Shown: positions 33,730-42,792 of the stretch, in pieces | Layout: every line of letters begins with the position of its first letter | Numbering within the stretch: position 1 is the first letter of the stretch | NCBI GenBank assembly: GCA_037381085.1 | Contig: JARRRD010000003.1 | Location: forward strand, 1 to 64,000 | Origin: JARRRD01 sp037381085 | Lineage (GTDB): Bacteria; Nitrospirota; Thermodesulfovibrionia; Thermodesulfovibrionales; UBA6898 | Length of the DNA stretch: 64,000 nucleotides | Reading direction: 5' to 3' | Translations under genes and position numbers: made by a program | The notes under the pieces: generated by a model | Told to the model about the DNA's origin: nothing | The model's database searches: none | Seen by the model: only the letters and a program-made list of their open reading frames with translations

Positions 33730-36222
33730 CTAAACGTCGCCGGCGGAAGAGGGAAAGATTACCGTGACCGTGGTACCCTCGTTTCTTGCGCCCTGTATGC
33801 TGATTTCACCGCCAAGAAAGTTTGCCCGCTCCTTCATACCCATCAGACCTATGGACCCGGGGCTTGAAATTTGCCTGTCCGTTATACCCCGGCCGTCGTC
33901 CTTCACCTCAAGGACGAGGCCTTCGGCCCCGTTTTCCAGCCTTACCGTTACGCTGACGGCGTCGGCATGCCGGGCCACGTTTGTCAGAGTCTCCTGAAAG
34001 ATGCGGAATATCGTGGTCGACATTTCCCTGTCGGGGGAGATGTCCGAAGGCCTCACTTCGAGACTGCATTTAATGCCTGTCCTTTCCTGGAACTCCTTTA
34101 TCTGCCATTCCAGCGTCGCCGTAAGACCGAGTACGTCCAGAAGACCCGGCCTCAACTCGGATGAGATCCTCTTAACCGTCTGGATATTCATATCGATGAG
34201 CTTGGACATGTCCCGCGCCTTCCCGTGCAGCGTCTCCTCGGCGGGGTCCAGCCTCTTGATTATCCAGGACAGGTCCATCTTCAGTGCCGTGAGCGCCTGC
34301 CCCAATTCGTCGTGTATCTCGCGGGAGATTCTTGTCCTTTCTTCTTCCCGCACGGACTGGGCATGTGCCAGCAGATTCCGGAGCTGCTCTCTCGATCTCT
34401 TCAGTTCTTCCTCGGCCTCTTTCCTCTCCGTTACGTCCTGGGCTATTCCGAGGATCAGTTTCAGAAGTCCGTCACTCGTCCGTTTGAATACTACGTCCCG
34501 GCTGTAAAACCACCGCCATTCCGCCCCCTTGGTCCTCATCCTGTATTCATGCTCCGTGACGTCGCCGTCCTTCGCCAGAGAGACGCGTTCCCTGAACGCC
34601 TGATAGTCCTCGAAGTCATCGGGATGGAGAACCGTCCTGTAAAAAGCGCTGCCCATCTTCCGGACCTCGTCGGGCATGTAGCCCAGAAGATCATTAACCA
34701 GCGGGTTGATGTATACGATCTGGTCTTCGATCACGTCGTAGAGGTAAAGGAGATTGGGAGTAGCGTCGGTAACCCGGCGAACAAAACGCTGACTTTCGAT
34801 CAGGTCCTTCTCCATCTGTATCCGTCTCATAATTTCCCCGCGCAGGTCCCTGTTCACCTTCCTCAGTTCGGCTGTGCGTTCCTTGACGAGGAAATCCAGA
34901 TGGTCCCGATGTTCCCGCAGTTCTTCTTCCATCTTCTTGCGGCCCGTAATGTCCCTGACGATTTCGATCCCCGCCACGATGCCGCCTGATGCATCTCTTA
35001 AAGAGGACACTGTAATCTCCACGTAGGACGGCCCGTTGATTGTCGTGACGTACTTCTCAACGGTATGAACACCGCCCTCCCTGAAGGCCGGGATCATGTG
35101 GCACCCCGCGCAGACGTCGTCCAGCCCGGCGTATCCGAGGTAACAATATTCGCCTCTGTGGTCTCCCATCAGTTCCCTGTGGATCTGGTTCTGATACAGG
35201 ATCCTGAAGTCGCGGTCCTGGATGCTGATCCCGTCGCCCAGGGCGGCAATAATGGCTTCGGACTTTGCCTTTTCCTCTTCCACCTTCGCTATGGCCGTCC
35301 ACAGCGATTTTTCGGCTATCTTCCGGTCGGATATCTCCTGTTCAAGCCTCCGGTTGGCCCTGCTGAGTTCGGCAGTCCTCTCTTCAACCAGTACTTCCAG
35401 GCTGTCGCGGTACCTCGACAACTCCTCTTCCTGCAGCTTCCGCCCGGTGATATCACGTATGATCCCTACCGCGTGCCATTGCTTTTTTACCCTTACCGAG
35501 GAGAAAGATACCTCGACGGGAAATTCAGTCCCTTCTTTCCTGATGGCACTCAATTCCATCGTTTTTCCCATAACGGGACCCTTGCCGTTCCGCAGGAACT
35601 CAGCCATCCCCTCCCTGAACGGCTGGTGATATTGGTGCGGTACGAGGAGGTCGACGACGGGCCGTCCGAGAGCGGCTTTCCTGGTATAACCGAATATTCT
35701 TACGGCAGCCGGATTCCAGTACGAAATCATACCCCTGTCGTCTATCATCACGACCGCATCCGTAGCAGCGGCAGCGATCGCAGCCATTTTTACCTCGCTT
35801 TCCCTGAGGGCTTCCTCGGCCTTCCTGCGCTTTCGCCGGATTTCCGCTTCCTTCAGTTCGCGTTCCACTGCTGGGACGAGTCTCGAAAGGTTTCCCTTGA
35901 TGATGAAGTCCTGTGCCCCGGACCTCATCGCTTCTACTGCTGTATCTTCACCGATCTTTCCCGAAACGATGATGAAGGGAACATCGAGCCCGGTCTTCCT
36001 GAGTATACGAAGGGCTTCAAGACCGCTGAAACGGGGCATGACATAATCGGAGATGAGAACGTCCCAACTGCTGCCGTCGAGGGCGGCTTTCATGGAGTCG
36101 GCTGTTTCGACCCTTTCGTAGTCAGGGTCGTAGCCTCCACTCTTCAGGGCGCGAATGAGCAGGAGAACGTCATCCTCGGAATCCTCTATGATCAGCAAGC
36201 GAAGAGGCTTTTTCATAACCAA
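33730..36222 (-). CDS. Receiver-PAS-PAS-PAS histidine kinase (NarL-type HisKA_3)
   Basis: The 830-residue cytoplasmic kinase starts with a receiver (LLIIEDSEDD, aspartate 59 in ISDYVMPR, lysine in FIIKGNLS). PAS domains follow at about 145-262, 320-430 and 480-602, separated by coiled-coil stretches (for example VEERTAELSRANRRLEQEI). The kinase core has histidine 637 in REEERTRISREIHDELGQAL and a C-terminal HATPase with DDGRGI and GSIGLMGMKERA. PAS2 carries cysteines 360, 371 and 374 and histidine 375 (CAGCH). No membrane segment is seen. It should pair with the NarL-type regulator just downstream, which is truncated. Confidence 0.9.
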   Translation of the reverse strand: MVMKKPLRLLIIEDSEDDVLLLIRALKSGGYDPDYERVETADSMKAALDGSSWDVLISDYVMPRFSGLEALRILRKTGLDVPFIIVSGKIGEDTAVEAMRSGAQDFIIKGNLSRLVPAVERELKEAEIRRKRRKAEEALRESEVKMAAIAAAATDAVVMIDDRGMISYWNPAAVRIFGYTRKAALGRPVVDLLVPHQYHQPFREGMAEFLRNGKGPVMGKTMELSAIRKEGTEFPVEVSFSSVRVKKQWHAVGIIRDITGRKLQEEELSRYRDSLEVLVEERTAELSRANRRLEQEISDRKIAEKSLWTAIAKVEEEKAKSEAIIAALGDGISIQDRDFRILYQNQIHRELMGDHRGEYCYLGYAGLDDVCAGCHMIPAFREGGVHTVEKYVTTINGPSYVEITVSSLRDASGGIVAGIEIVRDITGRKKMEEELREHRDHLDFLVKERTAELRKVNRDLRGEIMRRIQMEKDLIESQRFVRRVTDATPNLLYLYDVIEDQIVYINPLVNDLLGYMPDEVRKMGSAFYRTVLHPDDFEDYQAFRERVSLAKDGDVTEHEYRMRTKGAEWRWFYSRDVVFKRTSDGLLKLILGIAQDVTERKEAEEELKRSREQLRNLLAHAQSVREEERTRISREIHDELGQALTALKMDLSWIIKRLDPAEETLHGKARDMSKLIDMNIQTVKRISSELRPGLLDVLGLTATLEWQIKEFQERTGIKCSLEVRPSDISPDREMSTTIFRIFQETLTNVARHADAVSVTVRLENGAEGLVLEVKDDGRGITDRQISSPGSIGLMGMKERANFLGGEISIQGARNEGTTVTVIFPSSAGDV

Positions 36223-36231
36223 GATTCACCT

Positions 36232-37206
36232 TTATTTTAAATCATCCCGCCTGAAAAAAACCCCTTTTACTTCCACGCCCGGCCCCTCCTTTGAAGGTCC
36301 GACGGCGTTAACCCTGTAATCTCTTTCTGTCAGAGACTTGTCCCTGTCGATGAATGTAGGGACCTGGGTTTGTCCTATCAGCTCATATTCCTCGCCCCTT
36401 GTTCTTCTGTAGATCCTGTAACCTGTGATCCACCTTTCCCGGGGCTCCTTCCAGTAAAGAAAAACCTTGCCGGGAGCGGCGAAATAGCCAAGATCCAGTG
36501 GGGCCGGCGGTACCAGATTGAAGGGGTTTACGGTGATTTCCCGGGAGGGGGAACCTTCGTCTTCTGAAGCAGCGTTTCTCAAGCTTCTGACAGTGTAGTA
36601 GACCGGCCTGTCGATGCGGAAGACATCCCTGAATGAGTTTTCCGGCAGAGGCGCCTTGTTGCAGGGCTGCTCGCCGTAAGTGCCTTTATGAAAGCTCTTG
36701 TATACATTATAGAAGACATTGTCTCCCTCGCTTTCCCACGAAAGTATTACGGCGTCGTCCTCTATCTTAAAAGAAAGTTTAACGGGGGGAGGAGGAGGCT
36801 TCACTGGCGTGACGGTCAGTGTATTGGAGTCGTTGCTGAGCACGCCGGTAAGGCTTCGGGCGACGACCTTGTAGTTGTAAGCTATGCCGCAGGTGAAGGC
36901 GGTGTCGGTGAAGGAGCGTTTGCTTTTCGACGCGGTGGTCCTCTGAATGCCTTTGCCTGACGATTTGAGTATGGTAAAACCCGAGATTAAAGCTGTCTTG
37001 TCCTCGGGAAAGCTCCAGGAGAGAATGATCCTGTTTTCCCTGTGGACCGCCCGAAGAAGGACCGGGGCAGGCGGCTTTTCATAAGCGGCCAGTGTCGGCG
37101 CCGACTTTTTGCCGCAGGAAGAAGTCAATAAGACAAGAATAAGAAGCAGCAGGGGGAGAAGTGAGAATGTACGTCCCGGCCGTGCGGAATGAGGGTATGA
37201 TTTCAT
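36232..37206 (-). CDS. Fibronectin type III-like lipoprotein
   Basis: The 324-residue protein has a lipoprotein signal ending LLTSSC (cysteine near residue 31), so it is lipid-anchored. Two or three beta-sandwich repeats follow with the fibronectin pattern: PAPVLLRAVHRENRIILSWS, PPPVKLSFKIEDDAVILSWE and PAPLDLGYFAAPGKVFLYWK, each ending in a tyrosine-containing strand. It probably binds or scaffolds extracytoplasmic partners. It begins one base after argH ends, so the two are likely co-transcribed. Confidence 0.85.
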   Translation of the reverse strand: MKSYPHSARPGRTFSLLPLLLLILVLLTSSCGKKSAPTLAAYEKPPAPVLLRAVHRENRIILSWSFPEDKTALISGFTILKSSGKGIQRTTASKSKRSFTDTAFTCGIAYNYKVVARSLTGVLSNDSNTLTVTPVKPPPPPVKLSFKIEDDAVILSWESEGDNVFYNVYKSFHKGTYGEQPCNKAPLPENSFRDVFRIDRPVYYTVRSLRNAASEDEGSPSREITVNPFNLVPPAPLDLGYFAAPGKVFLYWKEPRERWITGYRIYRRTRGEEYELIGQTQVPTFIDRDKSLTERDYRVNAVGPSKEGPGVEVKGVFFRRDDLK

Positions 37207-37207
37207 T

Positions 37208-38581
37208 CTATTTGAGAAGTTTCCTGAAAAGCCTGATCTGTTTCTTCACTTCGGAGGGTGAGGTTCCCCCGAAGGAGGAATGCCTCTTGACAGATTCGCG
37301 CGGTCCGAGCACCCTGTAAATGTCCTTCGAGACAAGAGGAGAAAAAGACCGCAGCTCCGCAAGTTCCAGGGAAGGAAGGTCCTTCTTCCTGTCGATGCAA
37401 TAACGGACGATATTTCCAGTGATCTCATGTGCCTCCCTGAAGGGAACGCCCTTTTGAACGAGATATTCGGCGATGTCGGTCGCTGTGGAATATCCCTGGC
37501 CGGCCGTCGAGGCCATCCTCCCGGTGTTGAACCGGACTTTGGGCAGCATTTCGTTCAGTACCGCGAGACATGCCTTAAGCGTGTCCACAGTGTCGAAAAC
37601 AGGGAGCTTGTCTTCCTGCATATCGCGGTTATAGGACAGCGGAAGCCCTTTCATCAGTGTGAGAAGGGCGACCAGGTTGCCGTAAATCCTTCCCGTTTTC
37701 CCCCTAACGAGTTCCGCAACATCGGGGTTCTTCTTTTGGGGCATGATGCTTGACCCGGTGGTAAAACTGTCCGAAATTTCGATCATCCCGAATTCTTCGC
37801 TGGACCAGAGAACGAGTTCCTCTGCCATCCGCGACAGGTGCATTGCGGCCAGTGACGCACATGAAGCGAACTCGATTGCGAAATCCCTGTCAGATACGGC
37901 ATCCATACTGTTGCCCGAAATCCTTTTGAATCCCAGTTCCTTCGCCACGAAGGTCCTGTCGGTCGGCAGGGTGGTCCCCGAGATGGCACAGGAACCCAGC
38001 GGCAGGACATCGATCCTGGCGAGAGCGTCGTCAAAGCGCTCCCTGTCCCTTTGAAACATCTCCGCGTAGGCCATGAGGTGATGGGAGAGGACAACAGGCT
38101 GCGCCCTCTGGAGATGGGTATATCCGGGCATAATGGTTCCAACGTGAGATTCTGCCACACTCAAGAGGGTCTTCTGGAGATCTCTTATGAGGTTAATGAT
38201 GTCCACTGTTTCTTCTTTCAGATAAAGCCTGAGGTCGAGCGCCACCTGGTCGTTCCTGGAGCGGGCAGTGTGAAGTTTCTTGCCGGCCGGGCCGATCTTT
38301 TTTGTCAGGGCGAATTCGATATTCATGTGGATATCTTCGAGAGAACCCTTGAACCTGAACTTCCCGGACTCTATTTCAGAAGCGATTTCTTCGAGTCCCC
38401 GCACGATCCTGGCGGCTTCCGCGGCCGGGATTATGCCCTGTTTCCCTAGCATTCTTGCGTGGGCAATGCTGCCGCGGATATCATATTTCCATAGTCTCCT
38501 GTCAAAGGAAACGGATTCAGTGAAACGCTCCACAGTCGCGGATGTCTTCTGTTTAAACCTGCCTGCCCAGGGTTTCTTCAT
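37208..38581 (-). CDS. argH: Argininosuccinate lyase
   Basis: The 457-residue enzyme begins KKPWAGRFKQKTSATVERF and carries the fumarase-superfamily signature GSSIMPQKKNPD near residue 278, plus HTARSRNDQVALDLRLYL and MPGYTHLQRAQPV. It splits argininosuccinate to arginine and fumarate, the last step of arginine synthesis. The start at 38581 has GGAGG upstream; a longer frame of 22 codons is not supported. No other arginine genes are in the window. Confidence 0.97.
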   Translation of the reverse strand: MKKPWAGRFKQKTSATVERFTESVSFDRRLWKYDIRGSIAHARMLGKQGIIPAAEAARIVRGLEEIASEIESGKFRFKGSLEDIHMNIEFALTKKIGPAGKKLHTARSRNDQVALDLRLYLKEETVDIINLIRDLQKTLLSVAESHVGTIMPGYTHLQRAQPVVLSHHLMAYAEMFQRDRERFDDALARIDVLPLGSCAISGTTLPTDRTFVAKELGFKRISGNSMDAVSDRDFAIEFASCASLAAMHLSRMAEELVLWSSEEFGMIEISDSFTTGSSIMPQKKNPDVAELVRGKTGRIYGNLVALLTLMKGLPLSYNRDMQEDKLPVFDTVDTLKACLAVLNEMLPKVRFNTGRMASTAGQGYSTATDIAEYLVQKGVPFREAHEITGNIVRYCIDRKKDLPSLELAELRSFSPLVSKDIYRVLGPRESVKRHSSFGGTSPSEVKKQIRLFRKLLK

Positions 38582-38927
38582 CCCGATGCGCCTCCGGTAT
38601 GTTGACTTGCAACGCACTGCATGCCATAAAAGGCACTCCCGTGACAAAAGCTCAAATCAAATGTTACCTAACATAAAAGTTTAGGTGTTGCCTGTCAAGG
38701 CGTTTGTTTTATTATAAAGAAGTCATTCCATAAAATGGAGAAAACGAAAAGCGATACCGGATTGATACCTGTGCACGGCACACAAAAAAAGCCTTCAGAC
38801 TGCAATCGCCATGATAAGACTGTTAACCCAAAGTTGCAAAACAGCGCGGAAGGGCCGCGCTTATCAGGGATTTTTGTGCAGCATTAAGGTTAATATATGC
38901 ATCAAAGGGTAAAACAGGGGCAGCGGC
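38582..38927. promoter_or_regulatory. Divergent promoter region argH / moxR with hairpin
   Basis: About 345 bases contain promoters for both directions. A perfect seven-base stem AGCGCGG / CCGCGCT with loop AAGGG lies at 38843-38861, about 65 bases before the MoxR gene, probably in its leader. A run TTTTT follows ten bases later, so attenuation is conceivable. Nothing else stands out. Confidence 0.4.
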
Positions 38928-39851
38928 ATGTTGAATGAGTCTTTGAAGCAACTGCAATCGACGCTGGATTCGGTCATCAAGGGGAAGAGCGCCGCCGTCA
39001 AGATGGCCATTGTGACGCTTATCGCGGGGGGGAACCTTCTCATAGAGGACATACCGGGTGTGGGAAAGACCACCCTTGCCTTTGCACTGGCGAAGGTTAC
39101 GGACTGCTCGTTCCGGAGGATACAGTTCACAAGCGATCTCCTGCCCTCCGACATCCTGGGGATCAGCATCTTCAACCGGGAGAAGCATGAATTTGAATTC
39201 AGGCCCGGCCCTGTTTTTTCCAATATAGTGCTTGCCGACGAGATAAACAGGACCAACCCGAAGACCCAGTCGGCGCTGCTCGAAGCAATGAACGAAAAGA
39301 AGGTGACGGTTGAGCGGAGGACCTACAGACTTCCCGCCCCTTTCATGGTGATAGCGACCCAGAACCCCGTTGAATACCACGGTACATTCCCTCTGCCGGA
39401 GAGTCAGCTGGACCGCTTCATGATGCATATCAAACTGGGGTATCCTGCTCCCGAGTATGAAAAAAAGGCGGTCCTCGACCGGCCCAGTTTCCAGCTCCTC
39501 GAAAAGATGGAGCCGGTGATTTCCAGACATGAAATCCTCTCGATGCAGGAAGAGGCCGGACGTGTAAAGGTCGAGGAGAGCCTTGTCGACTATCTGATGA
39601 ATATTATTACGGTCACGCGGAGACATGAAAAGATACGCCTCGGGGTGAGCACCAGGGGCGCGCAGTTTTTCCTGCAGGCAATAAAGGCGCATGCCTTCTA
39701 TGAGGGCCGAGATTATGCCCTGCCCGGAGACGTAAAGGAACTGGCACCGCTCGTGCTTGGCCATCGTCTGATATTGAAGGCGAAGAACTTCATTTCGGAC
39801 GCCGAGCGGATCGTCGATGAAATGCTGGAAAAAATTCCGGTCCCGGTGTGA
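38928..39851 (+). CDS. MoxR-family AAA+ ATPase
   Basis: The 307-residue protein has Walker A DIPGVGKTTLAFALAKV near residue 41, Walker B VLADEINRTNPKTQSALLEA near 105 and sensor region IATQNPVEYHGTFPLPESQLDRF near 150. MoxR ATPases act as chaperones for assembly of complexes and are encoded with DUF58 proteins. The order MoxR-DUF58-transglutaminase here is a well-known operon of unknown exact role. The gene overlaps the next by four bases (GTGA). Confidence 0.95.
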   Translation: MLNESLKQLQSTLDSVIKGKSAAVKMAIVTLIAGGNLLIEDIPGVGKTTLAFALAKVTDCSFRRIQFTSDLLPSDILGISIFNREKHEFEFRPGPVFSNIVLADEINRTNPKTQSALLEAMNEKKVTVERRTYRLPAPFMVIATQNPVEYHGTFPLPESQLDRFMMHIKLGYPAPEYEKKAVLDRPSFQLLEKMEPVISRHEILSMQEEAGRVKVEESLVDYLMNIITVTRRHEKIRLGVSTRGAQFFLQAIKAHAFYEGRDYALPGDVKELAPLVLGHRLILKAKNFISDAERIVDEMLEKIPVPV

Positions 39852-40882
39852 TCGGTATGAAGACGACAAGGGAAGGCAGGAGGTTTGTCCTTCTGGCTCT
39901 TCTCATCGCAATCGCCGCGGTCAATACCGGAAATAACCTTATCTATCTCATCCTTGCCCTCATGGTTTCCCTGGCGGTGCTGGCCGTGGTCCTGCTGAAG
40001 GCGAACCTTTCCGGTCTCACCATGGAAGTCTCCCTTGACGGGCCGGTTTTTGCCGGGGAACCGGCATACGCGGCTGTCCTGATAAGAAACAATAAGCGCT
40101 TTATCCCTTCTTATTCCCTGCGTGTCTCGTGCGAAGGTGCTGTCTCACCCGTTTACTGCGCGATGATACCTCCGAAGGGAACTCTTGAAAGGGTTGTACG
40201 TGTGAGGTTTAAGACAAGAGGGATGCACGGGAGCAGGGATTTTTTTGTGGAGAGCGGCTTCCCTTTTATCCTGTTGAGCGACAGGAGGACGGCCGGGGGA
40301 CCGGGCGAGACTCTTGTTTACCCGGCGCTTGCGGAGACGAGGGGGATGATGGCAGGTGCCTCCGGGTCTTCGGGTGCAGAGGCGCTTGTGAGGGGCGCTG
40401 CCGGGGACGAAATATATTCCATAAGGGAATACCGTCACGGCGATGACCGGAGGAGGATACATTGGAAGGCGACGGCGAAGACCGGTGGCCTCATGGTCAA
40501 AGAATATGCGGCAGGCGAATCCACAAAGGCGACTATTGTGATCGATAACCTCGCCGGTGTAGCGGGCGCAGAAGAGAAAATCCCTTCGACTGAAGTATTC
40601 GAAAAAGTGGTCTCTATAGCCGGATCTTTGGCGCGGGATCTGATCGAATGGGGATATCCTGTCAGGGTCATAACGTGCCGGAAGGTTGTCCCTTTCGGAG
40701 CGGGTAGAGACCACCTTTTCAGGATCCTCGATGTCCTGGCGCTTCTTGCCGAAGAACCTTCCTGGGACAGTCCACTGCCGGGCGGCGAAGATCTTCTTGT
40801 CTTTGTTTTGAAATCGCGAAAGAATTCGTCCAATTTGCCGTTAGTTCCTTCCGAAACGGTGATATATGCCGATACTCTATAA
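39848..40882 (+). CDS. DUF58 domain protein
   Basis: The 344-residue protein has two N-terminal membrane helices (about 12-50), a beta-rich region and the DUF58 motif REYRHGDDRRRIHWKATAKTGGLMVKEY near 195-222, a von Willebrand A-related fold. GTG 39848 overlaps the MoxR stop; an ATG three codons later is an alternative start. It probably works with the MoxR ATPase and transglutaminase at the membrane. The next gene overlaps it by 17 bases. Confidence 0.9.
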   Translation: MIGMKTTREGRRFVLLALLIAIAAVNTGNNLIYLILALMVSLAVLAVVLLKANLSGLTMEVSLDGPVFAGEPAYAAVLIRNNKRFIPSYSLRVSCEGAVSPVYCAMIPPKGTLERVVRVRFKTRGMHGSRDFFVESGFPFILLSDRRTAGGPGETLVYPALAETRGMMAGASGSSGAEALVRGAAGDEIYSIREYRHGDDRRRIHWKATAKTGGLMVKEYAAGESTKATIVIDNLAGVAGAEEKIPSTEVFEKVVSIAGSLARDLIEWGYPVRVITCRKVVPFGAGRDHLFRILDVLALLAEEPSWDSPLPGGEDLLVFVLKSRKNSSNLPLVPSETVIYADTL

Positions 40883-42776
40883 TCTTGTCACGGCCGTCCT
40901 TGCCCTGACCGGATGCTTCAGTCTTGTAATGACAGGCGAGGTAGGTCTGCTGATGTCCGTGAGCGGAATTGCCCTTTTACCCGGTTATTATCGTCTTCTG
41001 AAGAACAGGACTCCTGCCCCCCGGTGGGCGATTGGCATGCTTTCAGTGGTGACTCTGACGGTGTTTGTCTTTGAGTCAGCCGTCTCCGGCGATGTCTTTC
41101 TTGCCGTTGCACACCTTACCATAGCTTTTCAGGCCATAAAGAGTTATGACCTCAAGGAACCGTGGGACCATCTGCAGGTATACTTCATGTCCCTCCTTCA
41201 GTTGATTATCGCCTCGGAATTGACGCGCTCACTGTTGTTCGGAGCGGTCTTTGTACTCTTTATGGTCGTGTTTGTGACGGCGATGGTGTTGTCCCATTTT
41301 CTGAAAGAAGATTACCGTGCGAGGCCGGACCTGAAAAAACCCGTGTTCGTTATCTTACTGCTGACGATCATGTCAACGCTCATTTTCTTTGTGGCCGTAC
41401 CCCGTACACCCTTCAGGTTTATGGGAAAGGAGCGCGATAGGGGGGAAATAAAGACGACCGGTTTTTCCGACAGGGTCGACATCGGGTCTTTCGGAGATGT
41501 GAAGAACGATCCCACGGTCGTAATGAGAATAGAAATGAAAAGCAATTTGAGAGTTCCCTTTTACTGGAGGGGTCTGACGCTCGATTATTTCGACGGGACG
41601 ACATGGAAAAAGTCTATTGTCGGGAAAAGGAATGTTCCGGAAAAGGATAACGAATATGTGGTTGCTCAGTATAGCGGCGGGACGGAAGTCGAACAGAAGG
41701 TATTTCTGGAGCCGCTGGATTCTAAGGTCATTTTCGGCCTTTCGAGGGTCAGGAGTATAAAGGGGGACTCTTTCCGCGTTAGCGCCGATTACGCCGGCGA
41801 CATTTTCTTCTCCAGAAATTTATGGCGGGGGGCCTACTATACGGTTTCCAGCGCGGTCACCCGGAGCTACCCGGGGGTATTCAGCCGGATATATTTGCAG
41901 CTCCCTCATGGGATGGGTAGGGCCGCGGCCCTGGCAAAGCGGATCTCATCCCGCTTTGAGACGGAGCGGAGAAAGGCGATGGCCATTGAGGACTACCTGA
42001 AGCGAAATTACAAATATTCGCTGTCGGTGCCGAAGCCCCCTCCGGGAGTGAGCCCTGTCGAGAATTTTCTGTTCCGGTCAAAGGAGGGCTATTGCGAATA
42101 TTACGCCACCTCGATGGTGGTGATGCTGCGGAGCCTGGGAATACCGGCGCGCATCGTGAACGGCTTCCACGGGGGTGAAAGAAACGAATACGGGGGATAC
42201 ATCATAGTGCGTCAGAGCGATGCCCATTCCTGGGTGGAGGCACTGATCAACGGCATGTGGACGCGGTTTGACCCGACGCCGTCAGTTCCGGAGGTCCGGC
42301 CTCCCGCACTCTCGCTATTGCTGGATTCTCTGAGGATGACGTGGGCACGTTATGTAATCGGCTTCAGTTTTGCAGACCAGAGGAGTATTATACGCGCCTT
42401 CGTCGTGCCTTTTTCAGTTCCGGCCGTGGGCTCGTTGAGACCACTGAAGACCGGGCCTGCCCTTTATTTTGTCCCGCTTCTTGTCGCGCTGGTATTCCTG
42501 GTCTATTTCGCCGCCGGCCTTGCCAGACACAGAAGGTACGATTTTGTCTCGGCAAAATTCGTGGCTGCCAGAAGGATGCTGAGGAAGAAGGGATTCAGGA
42601 TAACATCGGCCACCACGACAGGAGAAATAAGGAGGGAGGCACAGCGACTGAATGTCCGGGAGGAAGTGGAAAGGTTCCTGGACATTTACGAAAGGCACAG
42701 GTTCGGTGCGAGGGTTATGAGCCCGGCGGAGCGGAGGGAATATCTCTCACTGCTGAGGGAATTCAGGAAGTTATAG
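40866..42776 (+). CDS. TgpA-like membrane transglutaminase
   Basis: The 636-residue protein has about six membrane helices at the N-terminus (DUF3488, residues 1-180), a periplasmic transglutaminase-like domain and a C-terminal helix plus cytoplasmic tail. The catalytic triad is visible: cysteine in KEGYCEYYATSMVVMLRSLG near 413, histidine in SDAHSWVEALI near 457 and aspartate in RFDPTPS. Homologues are essential in some Gram-negatives, but the substrate is unknown. It ends 16 bases before the convergent RND gene end. Confidence 0.92.
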   Translation: MPILYNLVTAVLALTGCFSLVMTGEVGLLMSVSGIALLPGYYRLLKNRTPAPRWAIGMLSVVTLTVFVFESAVSGDVFLAVAHLTIAFQAIKSYDLKEPWDHLQVYFMSLLQLIIASELTRSLLFGAVFVLFMVVFVTAMVLSHFLKEDYRARPDLKKPVFVILLLTIMSTLIFFVAVPRTPFRFMGKERDRGEIKTTGFSDRVDIGSFGDVKNDPTVVMRIEMKSNLRVPFYWRGLTLDYFDGTTWKKSIVGKRNVPEKDNEYVVAQYSGGTEVEQKVFLEPLDSKVIFGLSRVRSIKGDSFRVSADYAGDIFFSRNLWRGAYYTVSSAVTRSYPGVFSRIYLQLPHGMGRAAALAKRISSRFETERRKAMAIEDYLKRNYKYSLSVPKPPPGVSPVENFLFRSKEGYCEYYATSMVVMLRSLGIPARIVNGFHGGERNEYGGYIIVRQSDAHSWVEALINGMWTRFDPTPSVPEVRPPALSLLLDSLRMTWARYVIGFSFADQRSIIRAFVVPFSVPAVGSLRPLKTGPALYFVPLLVALVFLVYFAAGLARHRRYDFVSAKFVAARRMLRKKGFRITSATTTGEIRREAQRLNVREEVERFLDIYERHRFGARVMSPAERREYLSLLREFRKL

Positions 42777-42792
42777 GCCGGCTGCTTTTTAC

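Noticed and set aside
34810..35180. CxxCH in the kinase read as a c-type cytochrome site
   Set aside because: The protein has no signal peptide or membrane anchor to reach the periplasm, so covalent haem attachment is unlikely; a metal site is more plausible.
35065..36240. 391-codon open frame antisense to the receiver-PAS kinase
   Set aside because: It mirrors a clear multi-domain kinase and has no independent support.
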